From positions 1 to 37,082 of the forward strand of contig NZ_FNFF01000030.1 in assembly GCF_900100315.1 (NCBI RefSeq): a stretch of DNA of 37,082 nt. The letters are read 5' to 3'. Source of the DNA: Streptomyces indicus. GTDB lineage: Bacteria; Actinomycetota; Actinomycetes; Streptomycetales; Streptomycetaceae. Below, piece after piece: positions 29,466 through 37,082 of the stretch (positions are counted from its first letter, which is position 1; each line of letters begins with the position of its first letter). The notes under the pieces were generated by a model that saw only the letters and a list, made by a program, of their open reading frames with translations, had not been told where the DNA came from and did not search any database. Position numbers and translations under genes: made by a program.

Positions 29466-30911
29466 ATGTCACAGGAGACAGCACGTACGGGAACCGGGCG
29501 CGGCGGCATGGTCTGGGCCCTCGTCATCACCAGCGTGGCCGGCTTCATGGCGGCCCTCGACAACCTGGTCGTCACCACCGCCCTGCCCGCGATCCGGGCC
29601 GACTTCGGCGGCGAGATGCACGACCTGGAGTGGACGGTCAGCGCGTACACCCTGACCTTCGCCGTGCTGCTGATGTTCGGCTCCGCACTGGGCGACCGGT
29701 TCGGCCGGCGCAAGCTCTTCCTCGCCGGGCTGAGCATCTTCACCGGGTCCTCCGCCGCGGCCGCGCTCGCGCCGGGCATCGACGCGCTGATCGCCGCCCG
29801 CGCCGTCCAGGGCGTGGGCGCCGCGATCATGATGCCGCTCACGCTGACGCTGCTCACGGCCGCCGTCCCGGCCGCCAAGCGCGGCATGGCGTACGGGATC
29901 TGGGGCGCCGTCAACGGGCTCGCGGTCGCCGGCGGCCCGCTCATCGGCGGCAGCCTCACCGAGCACATCGCATGGCAGTGGATCTTCTGGCTGAACGTTC
30001 CGCTCGGCATCGCCCTGCTGCCGTTGGCCAGCCTGCGCCTGAAGGAGTCGTACGGAACCGGCGCCCCGCTGGACATCGTCGGCACGCTGCTCGCCAGCGG
30101 CGGTCTGTTCGGCATCGTCTACGCGCTGATCCGCGGCAACATCGACGGCTGGACCAGCGTCCAGGTCCTCGCAGGCCTCATCGGCGGCGCACTGCTGCTC
30201 GCCGCCTTCGTCCGGCACGGCATCCGCGCGAAGAACCCGATGCTGCCGATGCGCCTGTTCCGCAACCGTGCCTTCGCCGGGATCAACGCGGCCAGCCTGC
30301 TGATGTTCCTCGGGATGTTCGGCTCGATCTTCCTGCTCGCCCAGTTCCTGCAGGAGGGCCTCGGCTACACGGCCACGGAGGCGGGCCTGAGGATGCTGCC
30401 CTGGACCGGGATGCCGATGATCGTCGCGCCGATCGCCGGGTACCTGTCCGACCGGATCGGCGGCCGCCCGGTCGTCGCCGCGGGCCTGGCGCTCCAAGCG
30501 GTCGGGCTCGCCTGGTTCGCCGTGGTCCTCAGCCCGGATGTCTCGTACGCGGCCCAGCTCCCCGCCCTGATCATCAGCGGCGTCGGCATGGCCCTGTTCT
30601 TCGCGCCGGCCGCGAACCTGGTCATGTCCAGCGTCCGGCCCGCCGAGCAGGGCATCGCCTCCGGCGCCAACAACGCGCTGCGCGAGGTCGGCGGAGCGCT
30701 CGGCATCGCGATCCTCGCGGCGGTCTTCTCGGCGCAGGGCGGGTACGGGCCCGCGCAGACCTTCGTCGACGGGCTCGGGCCCGCGCTGTGGGTGGGCTCC
30801 GCCGCGGTGGCCCTGGCGGCGCTCGCCGCCCTCGCGATCCCGCGCCGGCGCGCCGCGGCCGAGCGGGTCGGCGCGGTCCGCGGGGAGGGGCGCGAGCTGG
30901 TCGACGCGTGA
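29466..30911 (+). CDS. MFS drug exporter, DHA2 (EmrB/QacA) family
   Basis: 481 residues with 14 predicted transmembrane helices. Helix 1 contains the DHA2 motif GFMAALDNLVVTTALPAIRADFG. The loop-2/3 signature is LGDRFGRRKLF and motif C-like glycines occur in helix 5 (GIWGAVNGLAVAGGPLIGGSL). It likely exports a hydrophobic drug or metabolite by proton exchange in the cell membrane. GGAGGGGA is well placed before the ATG at 29466. A TetR repressor gene lies upstream with a matching operator. The stop codon sits within the first unit of a 35-bp-period repeat. Confidence 0.95.
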   Translation: MSQETARTGTGRGGMVWALVITSVAGFMAALDNLVVTTALPAIRADFGGEMHDLEWTVSAYTLTFAVLLMFGSALGDRFGRRKLFLAGLSIFTGSSAAAALAPGIDALIAARAVQGVGAAIMMPLTLTLLTAAVPAAKRGMAYGIWGAVNGLAVAGGPLIGGSLTEHIAWQWIFWLNVPLGIALLPLASLRLKESYGTGAPLDIVGTLLASGGLFGIVYALIRGNIDGWTSVQVLAGLIGGALLLAAFVRHGIRAKNPMLPMRLFRNRAFAGINAASLLMFLGMFGSIFLLAQFLQEGLGYTATEAGLRMLPWTGMPMIVAPIAGYLSDRIGGRPVVAAGLALQAVGLAWFAVVLSPDVSYAAQLPALIISGVGMALFFAPAANLVMSSVRPAEQGIASGANNALREVGGALGIAILAAVFSAQGGYGPAQTFVDGLGPALWVGSAAVALAALAALAIPRRRAAAERVGAVRGEGRELVDA

Positions 30912-31000
30912 GACGCACTGCGGGACGAGAACAGGGCGACGCGTGAGAAGCGCTGCGTGACGAGACCGGTCCGACGCGTCACAAGTGCGGCGCACCACTC
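30902..31000 (+). repeat. 35-bp-period repeat at the exporter 3' end
   Basis: CGACGCGTGAGA-type units start at 30902, 30937 and 30972. The first two match at 26 of 29 positions; the third is degenerate after CGACGCGT. The first unit includes the exporter stop codon. Confidence 0.7.
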
Positions 31001-31038
31001 GGGTACGGTCCGGGAGCTGTCGGCCCCGGACCGTACCC
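31001..31038. promoter_or_regulatory. Perfect 14-bp inverted repeat just before murB
   Basis: GGGTACGGTCCGGG (31001-31014) and its exact complement (31025-31038) surround a 10-base loop. They end eight bases before the murB GTG. The right arm includes TACCCT (31034-31039), a possible -10 box for a leaderless murB message. It may be an operator, a terminator of the exporter transcript, or a leader hairpin. Confidence 0.7.
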
Positions 31039-31046
31039 TTGAGCGC

Positions 31047-32102
31047 GTGCAGGAACTCCACGAAGCCCCGCTCGCCCCGCTGACCACCTTCCGGCTCGGC
31101 GGCCCGGCCGCCCGCCTGATCACCGCGACCACCGACGCCGAGGTGATCGAGGCCGTGCGCGCGGCCGACGCCGACGGCACCCCGCTGCTGATCATCGGCG
31201 GCGGCTCCAACCTGATCGTCTCCGACAAGGGCTTCTCCGGTACGGCCCTGCGGATCGCGACACGCGGCGTCGAACTCGACGGTAGGAAGCTGGAGTTGGC
31301 GGCCGGCGAGGTGTGGACCGACGCCGTGGCGCGCACGGTCGAGGCGGGCCTCGCGGGCATCGAGTGCCTGGCCGGCATCCCCGGCTCGGCGGGCGCCACC
31401 CCGATTCAGAACGTGGGAGCGTACGGCCAGGAGGTCTCCAGCACGATCACCGAAGTGATTGCGTACGACCGCAGGGCCGGCGAAACCGTCACCCTCTCGA
31501 ACGCCGAGTGCGCCTTCTCGTACCGCCACAGCCGCTTCAAGTCCGACCCCGAGCGCTACGTGGTGCTGCGCGTCCGCTTCGAGCTGGAGGACGCCGGCGG
31601 TCTGAGCGCCCCCATCGCGTACCCCGAGACCGCCCGCGTCCTCGGCGTCGGGGCCGGTGACCGCGTCCCGCTGGAGCAGGCCCGTGAGACGGTGCTCAAG
31701 CTGCGCGCCGGCAAGGGCATGGTGCTCGACCCGGAGGACCACGACACGTGGTCGGCCGGCTCCTTCTTCACCAACCCGATCCTGACGACGGGGGAGTACG
31801 AGGCCTTCCTGGAGCGTGTCCACGAGCGCCTCGGGGGCGACGTCGCCCCGCCCGCGTTCCCGGCGGGCGAGGGCTTCACGAAGACCTCGGCGGCCTGGCT
31901 GATCGACAAGGCCGGCTTCACGAAGGGGTACGGCACGGGCCCGGCCCGGATCTCCACCAAGCACACCCTGGCGCTCACGAACCGGGGCACGGCCACCACC
32001 GAGGACCTGCTCGCCCTCGCCCGCGAGGTCGTGACCGGCGTCCGCGAGGCCTTCGGCATCACGCTCGTCAATGAGCCGGTGATGGTGGGCGTCACCCTCT
32101 GA
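31047..32102 (+). CDS. murB: UDP-N-acetylenolpyruvoylglucosamine reductase
   Basis: 351 residues. MurB uses FAD and NADPH to reduce UDP-N-acetylenolpyruvoylglucosamine to UDP-N-acetylmuramate, an early step of peptidoglycan synthesis. FAD-binding segments are IIGGGSNLIVSDKGF (49-63) and GSAGATPIQNVGAYGQE (113-129). Catalytic residues are R160 (YRHSRFK), S239 in SAGSFFTNP, and E343 near the C-terminus (NEPVMVG). The start is GTG at 31047, giving VQELHEAPLAPLTTFRLGG, the usual family beginning; upstream in-frame residues have no homology. No ribosome site is clear, so leaderless translation is likely. Confidence 0.96.
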   Translation: MQELHEAPLAPLTTFRLGGPAARLITATTDAEVIEAVRAADADGTPLLIIGGGSNLIVSDKGFSGTALRIATRGVELDGRKLELAAGEVWTDAVARTVEAGLAGIECLAGIPGSAGATPIQNVGAYGQEVSSTITEVIAYDRRAGETVTLSNAECAFSYRHSRFKSDPERYVVLRVRFELEDAGGLSAPIAYPETARVLGVGAGDRVPLEQARETVLKLRAGKGMVLDPEDHDTWSAGSFFTNPILTTGEYEAFLERVHERLGGDVAPPAFPAGEGFTKTSAAWLIDKAGFTKGYGTGPARISTKHTLALTNRGTATTEDLLALAREVVTGVREAFGITLVNEPVMVGVTL

Positions 32103-32185
32103 GCTGGGATTTCTTGGTTGGCCTCGAGGTCGGCCGCGCCTGATGGTGAGCCGTCGAACGGCTGGATCAGGGGTGGGGACCACAG

Positions 32186-32470
32186 GTGCAGGACAACAGC
32201 GGGCAGTCCGCGCAGTACGCGTTCGAGCGTGCTCAGGCGCTGCTGCGGGCGGGGGAGTTCAAGGCGGCGCGTACGCAGGCGCAGGAAGGACTCGACGCGC
32301 TCGGACCGCATCCGGGGTTGTATCTCGTTCTCGGCCGGGCGCACACCGCCGAGAACGACGACGACCATGACACGGCCGCCGAGCGTGCTTACCGGATGGG
32401 CCCGGCCGCTTTCCCCGATGACCCGGACCGCTGGCCGCGTACGCCGAGTTCGGCTGGGCCGGCGAGGTGA
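32186..32470 (+). pseudogene. TPR-protein gene disrupted by a frameshift
   Basis: The open frame of 94 codons from GTG at 32186 begins with good TPR-type helices: AQYAFERAQALLRAGEFKAARTQAQEGL and YLVLGRAHTAENDDDHDTAAERAYRMG. From about codon 82 the product turns into WPRTPSSAGPAR and stops. In the other forward frame, from 32431, the sequence reads LAAYAEFGWAGEVRQARATM, which looks like the natural continuation of AFPDDPD into a further TPR helix. An indel near 32425-32431 therefore probably broke a longer TPR protein. Its remnant merges into the frame of the following gene. A sequencing error is the alternative. Confidence 0.6.
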
Positions 32471-32631
32471 GACAGGCCCGCGCCACGATGCCCCGCATCA
32501 CCCGCGAACTCCGCGAAGCCACCCTCCGGCCGACCGACCGCGACACCGCCCGACGGAGCGATGACTTCCGGAGCCCGGGACAGTCCCCCTTCCCACAAGC
32601 CCCCGACATCCGGGACACGGGAAGGGACCCC

Positions 32632-33768
32632 ATGACCACCCTCCGCACCCTCCTCCAGCGCCACGTCGACGAAGGCACCGTCCCCGGAGCCGTGGCCCTG
32701 GTCGCGCGCGGCGACCGGACCGAGGTGCAGGCAGTCGGTGCAGCGGGCCTCGGCTCCGGTGCACCCATGGGCCGCGACACGATCTTCCGTATCGCCTCGA
32801 TCACCAAGCCGATCACCGCCGCGGCCGTCCTCATGCTCGTCGAGGACGGCCGGATCGGGCTCGACGACCCCGTCGCGCCCTGGCTTCCGGAGCTGGAGAA
32901 GCCGCAGGTCGTACGGACTCCGGACGCGCCCGTCGACGACACCGTCCCGGCCCTGCGGCCCATCACCGTCCGCCACCTGCTCGACTTCACGGCCGGCTAC
33001 GGATTCAGCTCCGACTTCTCCAAGCCCGCCCTCGCCCCACTCTTCACCGAGCTCAAGCAGGGCCCGCCGCGGCCGCAGGAGATCCCCGCCCCGGACGCGT
33101 GGATGGCGGCGCTCGGGCGGATCCCGCTGCTGCACCAGCCGGGCGAGGCCTGGCTGTACAACACCTGTTCCGAACTCCAGGGCGTACTGATCGCCCGGCT
33201 CACCGGGCAGTCCCTCGCCGACGTCCTCGCCGAGCGGATCTTCGCACCGCTGGGCATGAAGGACACCGGATTCGTCGTCCCCGCCGCGGACCTGGGCCGC
33301 TTCACCTCGTACTACCGCAACGGCCCGGAGGGCGGCCTGGAGCTGGTGGACGCCCCCGAAGGGCAGTGGAGCACCGAACCCGCCTTCCTCTCGGGCGCAG
33401 GTGGCCTCGTCTCGACCGTGGACGACTGGCACGCCGTCGCGCGCATGCTGCTCGCCGACGGGGCCGGCCTGCTCGCGCCGGACTCGGTCCGCGCGATGCT
33501 CACCGACCAGCTCACCGAGGCCCAGCGCGCCGGGAGCGACCTCTTCCTGGAGGGCCAGGGCTGGGGCTACGGCGGCGCGGTCGACCTCGATACGACCCAC
33601 CCGTGGAGCATCCCCGGCCGCTACGGCTGGATCGGCGGCACCGGCACCAGCGCCCACCTCGTCCCCGCCACCGGCACGGTCGGCATCCTGCTCACCCAGG
33701 TCGAACTGGGCGGACCGACCCCGCCCGCCCTCATGCGGGAGTTCTGGCAGCTCATGAAGGAGAGCTGA
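32632..33768 (+). CDS. Serine hydrolase, beta-lactamase/class C PBP family
   Basis: 378 residues. The active-site SxxK is SITK at 56-59 (FRIASITKPITAAAVLML). The second motif region is WLYNTCSELQGVLIARL with Tyr176. The third is around GWIGGTGTSAHL, where Lys-Thr-Gly is replaced by G-T-G. This pattern fits EstB-type esterases and D-aminopeptidase-like enzymes rather than true AmpC enzymes; the substrate is unknown. No signal peptide is seen, so it is probably cytoplasmic. ATG at 32632 has GGGAAGGGA upstream. The open frame runs further upstream into the TPR remnant but those residues do not belong to this family. Confidence 0.9.
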   Translation: MTTLRTLLQRHVDEGTVPGAVALVARGDRTEVQAVGAAGLGSGAPMGRDTIFRIASITKPITAAAVLMLVEDGRIGLDDPVAPWLPELEKPQVVRTPDAPVDDTVPALRPITVRHLLDFTAGYGFSSDFSKPALAPLFTELKQGPPRPQEIPAPDAWMAALGRIPLLHQPGEAWLYNTCSELQGVLIARLTGQSLADVLAERIFAPLGMKDTGFVVPAADLGRFTSYYRNGPEGGLELVDAPEGQWSTEPAFLSGAGGLVSTVDDWHAVARMLLADGAGLLAPDSVRAMLTDQLTEAQRAGSDLFLEGQGWGYGGAVDLDTTHPWSIPGRYGWIGGTGTSAHLVPATGTVGILLTQVELGGPTPPALMREFWQLMKES

Positions 33769-33797
33769 GGGCTGCCGGGTCAACCACAAACGGGTAC

Positions 33798-33870
33798 GCG
33801 ACCGGCGACCAGCGGCCGGTTCGCGATTGGCGACCCCCGGCCGGCACGTGACCGGCGACCACCCGCCTAG
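33798..33870 (+). repeat. 25-bp tandem repeat between convergent genes
   Basis: Units begin at 33798, 33823 and 33848 with consensus GCGACCGGCGACCNNCGGCCGGNNC. The third unit runs into the stop codon of the convergent Rossmann-protein gene. It fills most of the 98-base gap where a terminator would be expected. Confidence 0.75.
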
Positions 33871-34508
33871 TACGCGACCCCGACCCCCTGCTTCACCGTC
33901 GCCGGATCGTCGACCATCGCCAGCATCGCGTGCGCCACGTCCGCGCGTCCGATGAAGCGCGCGCTGCGCGGATTGCCGCCGATCTCGGTGCGGTACGTGC
34001 CCGTCACCGGCTTGTCCTGCAAGCGCGGCGGCCGCACCGAGGTCCAGTCCGTGGCGCTGCGCGCCAACTCGTCCTCCATGACGCGCAGATCGTCGTAGAC
34101 CGCCTTGAGCACCCGGCTCACGAGGCCCAGCATCAGCCGGTCCGCGAGCGGCTCGCGCCGGGCGGGCGCGGGGGAGAGGGGCGCCGCGCTCACGACGAGC
34201 ACGCGACGTACGCCCTCCGCCTCCATCGCCCGCAGCACGGGGCGGGTCAGCCGCGCGGCGATGCCCGCCTTCGCGTCCTTCATCCCGCGCGCGCCGAGCC
34301 CGGACAGCACCGCGTCCCGCCCGGCCACCGCGGCCCGCAGCGCCTCCGCGTCGGACAGATCCGCGCGGAACACCTCCAGGCCCTCGCCCCGTGCGGACAG
34401 CCGCGCCGGGTCGCGTACGACCGCTGTCACCTCGTGCCCCGCGGCCAGCGCCTGCCGGACGATCTCCTGCCCGATCCCGCCGGTCGCACCGAACACCGTG
34501 AGCTTCAT
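33867..34508 (-). CDS. NAD(P)-binding Rossmann protein (NmrA/SDR-like)
   Basis: 213 residues. The start MKLTVFGATGGIGQEIVRQAL has the G-x-x-G-x-x-G loop of atypical SDR proteins. VLVVSAAPLSPAP and SATDWTSVRPPRLQDKPVTG follow. ATG at 34508 is well supported by GAGGAGAGG seven bases upstream. The product is likely a quinone- or flavin-type reductase, or a redox sensor (inference). It is divergent from a TetR regulator across a spacer with three copies of one palindromic operator, so it is probably repressed by that regulator. Confidence 0.9.
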   Translation of the reverse strand: MKLTVFGATGGIGQEIVRQALAAGHEVTAVVRDPARLSARGEGLEVFRADLSDAEALRAAVAGRDAVLSGLGARGMKDAKAGIAARLTRPVLRAMEAEGVRRVLVVSAAPLSPAPARREPLADRLMLGLVSRVLKAVYDDLRVMEDELARSATDWTSVRPPRLQDKPVTGTYRTEIGGNPRSARFIGRADVAHAMLAMVDDPATVKQGVGVAY

Positions 34509-34528
34509 GGCATACCTCTCCTCGGGTG

Positions 34529-34597
34529 GGTGAGCATTCACTCACCATGGTTGGTGAGTATTCACTCACCCCTAGAGTGGGTAAGCACTCACTCACC
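34529..34597. promoter_or_regulatory. Three-site TetR operator array between divergent genes
   Basis: Three 18-bp inverted repeats of the form GGTRAG-N6-CTCACC lie at 34529-34546, 34553-34570 and 34580-34597, 24 and 27 bp centre to centre. N6 is CATTCA, TATTCA and CACTCA. A possible promoter for the TetR gene (TTGGTG at 34551-34556, TAGAGT at 34573-34578) overlaps site 2. Confidence 0.85.
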
Positions 34598-34642
34598 CGT
34601 CAAGCCCGGAACACACCCGGACGGACCCGGAACGGAGCCCTC

Positions 34643-35233
34643 GTGCAGAAACCGGCCAGAGCCCGCATCCTCGACGCCGCACACGCGCTGATGCTCAGCG
34701 TCGGCCTGGCCCGCGCCACCACCAAGGCCATCGCAAAGGAGGCCGGCTGCTCGGAGGCCGCGCTCTACAAGCACTTCGCGAGCAAGGAGGAGCTGTTCGT
34801 CACGGTCCTCAAGGAGCGCCTGCCCCGGCTCACCCCGCTGCTGCAGGAGCTGTCCAAGGACCCCACCGAGCGCACGGTCGAGGAGAACCTGGTCCGTATC
34901 GCGTACGAGGCGGCCCTGTTCTACGAGCAGAGCTTCCCGATCGCCGCCTCGCTCTACGCCGAGACCCAGCTCAAGAGCCGCCACGAGACGGCCATGCGCG
35001 AGATGGGCACGGGCCCGCACATGCCGATCATCGGCCTCGACGCCTATCTGCGCGCGGAGCAGACCGCGGGCCGCATCCGCGACGACGCCGACACCCACGC
35101 GGCCGCGTCCCTGCTGCTCGGCGCCTGCGCGCAGCGCGCGTTCGCCTACGACGCGGCGGGCCCGTACCCGCCCCCGCCGGCCGAGCGGTTCGCGCGCGAT
35201 CTCGTACGGACGCTCCTGACCGGGATCAGCTAG
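34643..35233 (+). CDS. TetR-family transcriptional regulator
   Basis: 196 residues from GTG at 34643, with GGAG eight bases upstream. The helix-turn-helix is RILDAAHALMLSVGLARATTKAIAKEAGCSEAALYKHFASKEELF (about 8-52). A C-terminal ligand domain is rich in aromatic and helical segments. It is divergent from the NmrA-like gene and should bind the three GGTRAG-N6-CTCACC palindromes between them, controlling both genes. Its last eight bases overlap the end of the convergent adenosine deaminase gene (35226-35233). Confidence 0.93.
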   Translation: MQKPARARILDAAHALMLSVGLARATTKAIAKEAGCSEAALYKHFASKEELFVTVLKERLPRLTPLLQELSKDPTERTVEENLVRIAYEAALFYEQSFPIAASLYAETQLKSRHETAMREMGTGPHMPIIGLDAYLRAEQTAGRIRDDADTHAAASLLLGACAQRAFAYDAAGPYPPPPAERFARDLVRTLLTGIS

Positions 35234-36245
35234 CCAGCCACGCGTCCACGTCGGCGAGCAGCTTCTCGCGTACGTCCTCGGGGGCGGCCGAAGCGCGCAC
35301 CGACTGCCGTGCAAGCTCGGCCAGTTCGGCGTCCGTGAAGCCGTGGTACTCGCGCGCCAGCTCGTACTGCGCGGCGAGGCGTGACCCGAAGAGCAGCGGG
35401 TCGTCCGCGCCCAGCGCCATCGGCACCCCGGCCTCGAACAGCGTCCGCAGCGGCACGTCCTCGGGCTTCTCGTACACCCCGAGCGCGACATTGGAGGAGG
35501 GGCAGACCTCGCAGGTCACGCCCTTGTCCGCGAGCCGCTTGAGCAGCCGCGGGTCCTCGGCGGCGCGCACGCCGTGCCCGATCCGCGCGGCATGCAGATC
35601 GTCCAGGCAGTCGCGTACGGAGGAGGGCCCGGTCAGCTCACCGCCGTGCGGCGCCGCGAGCAGCCCGCCCTCGCGCGCGATGGCGAAGGCGCGGTCGAAG
35701 TCCCTTGCCATGCCCCGGCGTTCGTCGTTGGAGAGCCCGAACCCGACGATGCCGCGGTCCGCGTACCGGACCGCGAGCCGGGCCAGAGTCCGCGCGTCCA
35801 GCGGGTGCTTCATCCGGTTCGCGGCGACGAGGACCCGCATCCCGAGCCCGGTCTCGCGCGAGGCCGTGTCCACCGCGTCGAGGATGATCTCGAGCGCAGG
35901 GATCAGACCGCCGAGCCGCGGCGCGTACGAGGTCGGATCGACCTGGATCTCCAGCCACCCGGAGCCGTCCGCCAGATCCTCCTGCGCGGCCTCCCTGACC
36001 AGCCGCTGGATGTCCTCGGGCTCACGCAGACAGGACCGCGCCATGTCGTAGAGCCGCTGGAAGCGGAACCACCCGCGCTCGTCGGTCGCCCGCAGCTTCG
36101 GCGGCTCCCCGCCGGTCAGCGCCTCGGGCAGGTGCACGCCGTACTTGTCGGCGAGTTCGAGCAGGGTGGTGGGCCGCATCGAGCCGGTGAAGTGCAGATG
36201 CAGATGAGCCTTCGGCAACAGCCGTACGTCACGTACACGCTCCAT
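35226..36245 (-). CDS. add: Adenosine deaminase
   Basis: 339 residues, usual family length. It converts adenosine or deoxyadenosine to inosine in purine salvage. Metal and catalytic residues can be read in order: H14/H16/H18 in PKAHLHLHFTG, H200 and E203 in APHGGEL, H224 in RIGHG, and D281-D282 in LGADDPLLFG. ATG at 36245 is chosen because it starts just before the first barrel strand and has AGGA upstream. In-frame residues to 36296 are not conserved. The gene follows the aspartate aminotransferase gene on the same strand after a terminator. The related aminofutalosine and adenine deaminases share these motifs, so the exact substrate is not certain. Confidence 0.88.
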   Translation of the reverse strand: MERVRDVRLLPKAHLHLHFTGSMRPTTLLELADKYGVHLPEALTGGEPPKLRATDERGWFRFQRLYDMARSCLREPEDIQRLVREAAQEDLADGSGWLEIQVDPTSYAPRLGGLIPALEIILDAVDTASRETGLGMRVLVAANRMKHPLDARTLARLAVRYADRGIVGFGLSNDERRGMARDFDRAFAIAREGGLLAAPHGGELTGPSSVRDCLDDLHAARIGHGVRAAEDPRLLKRLADKGVTCEVCPSSNVALGVYEKPEDVPLRTLFEAGVPMALGADDPLLFGSRLAAQYELAREYHGFTDAELAELARQSVRASAAPEDVREKLLADVDAWLAS

Positions 36246-36320
36246 TCGAAGATCCTGCCGTACGCACCGCACGTCCCGGTAGCCGCTTTCCACCAACGAG
36301 TACTTGCCCGAACGAACAAA

Positions 36321-36348
36321 CGGGCCCCCGGCCGCAGCCGGGAGCCCG
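36321..36348 (-). terminator. Terminator after the aspartate aminotransferase gene
   Basis: CGGGC/GCCCG and CCCGGC/GCCGGG stems (one mismatch) and a 4-base loop form an 11-bp hairpin. Read on the minus strand it is followed by TTTGTTCG. It lies 16 bases past the stop codon. Confidence 0.8.
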
Positions 36349-36364
36349 TCGGTATCAGCAGAGG

Positions 36365-37082
36365 TCAGCGCGCCTCGGCCAGCAGCTTCTGGATCCGCGA
36401 GACGCCCTCGACCAGGTCCTCGTCACCGAGCGCGTACGAAAGCCGCAGGTAGCCCGGGGTGCCGAAGGCCTCGCCCGGCACCACCGCGACCTCGACCTCG
36501 TCCAGGATCAGCGCGGCGAGCTCGACGGAGGTCTCCGGGCGCTTGCCGCGGATCTCCTTGCCGAGCAGGCCCTTCACCGACGGGTACGCGTAGAACGCGC
36601 CCTCGGGCTCGGGGCAGACGACGCCGTCGATCTCGTTGAGCATCCGCACGATGGTCTGGCGGCGGCGGTCGAAGGCCGTCTTCATCTCGTCGACGGCCGA
36701 CAGGTCGCCGGAGACGGCGGCGATGGCCGCGGCCTGCGCGACGTTGGAGACATTCGACGTGGCGTGCGACTGCAGGTTGGACGCGGCCTTGATCACGTCC
36801 TTCGGGCCGATGACCCACCCCACGCGCCAGCCGGTCATGGCGTACGTCTTCGCCACACCGTTGACGATGATGCACTTGTCGCGCAGCTCGGGCACCACCA
36901 CCGGCAGGGACGCGAACTCGGCGTCGCCGTACACCAGGTGCTCGTAGATCTCGTCGGTCAGGACCCACAGGCCCTTCGACGCGGCCCAGCGGCCGATCTC
37001 CTCGACCTGGGCGCGGGTGTAGACGGCGCCCGTCGGGTTGGAGGGGGAGACGAACAGCAGCACCTTGGTGTTCTCGGTGACG
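36365..37082 (-). CDS. aspC: Aspartate aminotransferase, class I (C-terminal part)
   Basis: Partial gene; about 238 C-terminal residues are in the window and the start lies past 37082. It is a PLP-dependent fold-type I aminotransferase that moves the amino group between aspartate and 2-oxoglutarate. The visible motifs are SPSNPTGAVY (substrate and PLP contact Asn), WVLTDEIYEHLVY with the PLP-ring Asp, the Schiff-base lysine in NGVAKTYAMTGWRVGW, and the carboxylate-binding Arg in GYLRLSYALG. The type is the I-gamma form found in actinobacteria. The downstream terminator separates it from the adenosine deaminase gene. Confidence 0.94.
   Translation of the reverse strand, partial: VTENTKVLLFVSPSNPTGAVYTRAQVEEIGRWAASKGLWVLTDEIYEHLVYGDAEFASLPVVVPELRDKCIIVNGVAKTYAMTGWRVGWVIGPKDVIKAASNLQSHATSNVSNVAQAAAIAAVSGDLSAVDEMKTAFDRRRQTIVRMLNEIDGVVCPEPEGAFYAYPSVKGLLGKEIRGKRPETSVELAALILDEVEVAVVPGEAFGTPGYLRLSYALGDEDLVEGVSRIQKLLAEAR

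Overview
The window is high-GC actinobacterial DNA with Streptomyces character: strong third-position G/C bias, GTG starts, GTGA/ATGA start-stop overlaps and GGAGG-type ribosome sites. From memory, the order of conserved blocks (KorA, a NarL-type regulator with two kinases, a ten-gene nuo operon, htpX, yajQ, tRNA-Tyr, tRNA-Thr/tRNA-Met/rpmG, two MaoC-type dehydratases, murB, aspartate aminotransferase) matches the core region of S. coelicolor around SCO4595-SCO4645. No phage, integrase, IS element or CRISPR array was seen.

Layout. 1-728: start of a 2-oxoacid:ferredoxin oxidoreductase alpha subunit (minus). 1022-4706: a minus-strand group of two paralogous sensor kinases and one response regulator. 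4895-14969: a tightly overlapped plus-strand operon, nuoA-B-C-H-I-J-K-L-M-N, that encodes the membrane arm and part of the peripheral arm of complex I but lacks nuoD, E, F and G. 15197-18968: htpX, a YccF protein, an APC permease (minus), a GlsB/YeaQ protein and yajQ (minus). 19160-19241: tRNA-Tyr, the orthologue of the SLP1 integration site, here without an inserted element.

19384-27042 is a variable stretch: an alpha/beta hydrolase, a divergent MerR/aldo-keto reductase pair around a textbook MerR-type operator, a GlxA-like AraC regulator divergent from a DJ-1/PfpI operon, an NAD(P)-binding protein, and a cytosine-deaminase-like protein that appears to have lost catalytic residues. 27294-28716: tRNA-Thr, tRNA-Met, rpmG and a HadA/HadB-like dehydratase pair. 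28824-30911: a TetR regulator and a DHA2-type exporter sharing one operator sequence. 31047-37082: murB, a frameshifted TPR gene, a serine beta-lactamase-family protein, a divergent NAD(P)-binding protein/TetR pair around three identical-architecture operators, adenosine deaminase, and the 3' part of an aspartate aminotransferase gene.

How parts may work together. The nuo operon lacks the NADH-input module (E, F, G) and NuoD. It sits beside a ferredoxin-reducing KorA, which suggests a ferredoxin-linked or subunit-borrowing complex (inference). Several proteins carry in-frame minisatellites (NuoB 18 bp, DJ-1 24 bp, a small membrane protein 12 bp), and NuoC carries a long disordered tail with three copies of an Arg/Ser-rich motif. 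Four local regulator-target pairs have visible operators or operator candidates.
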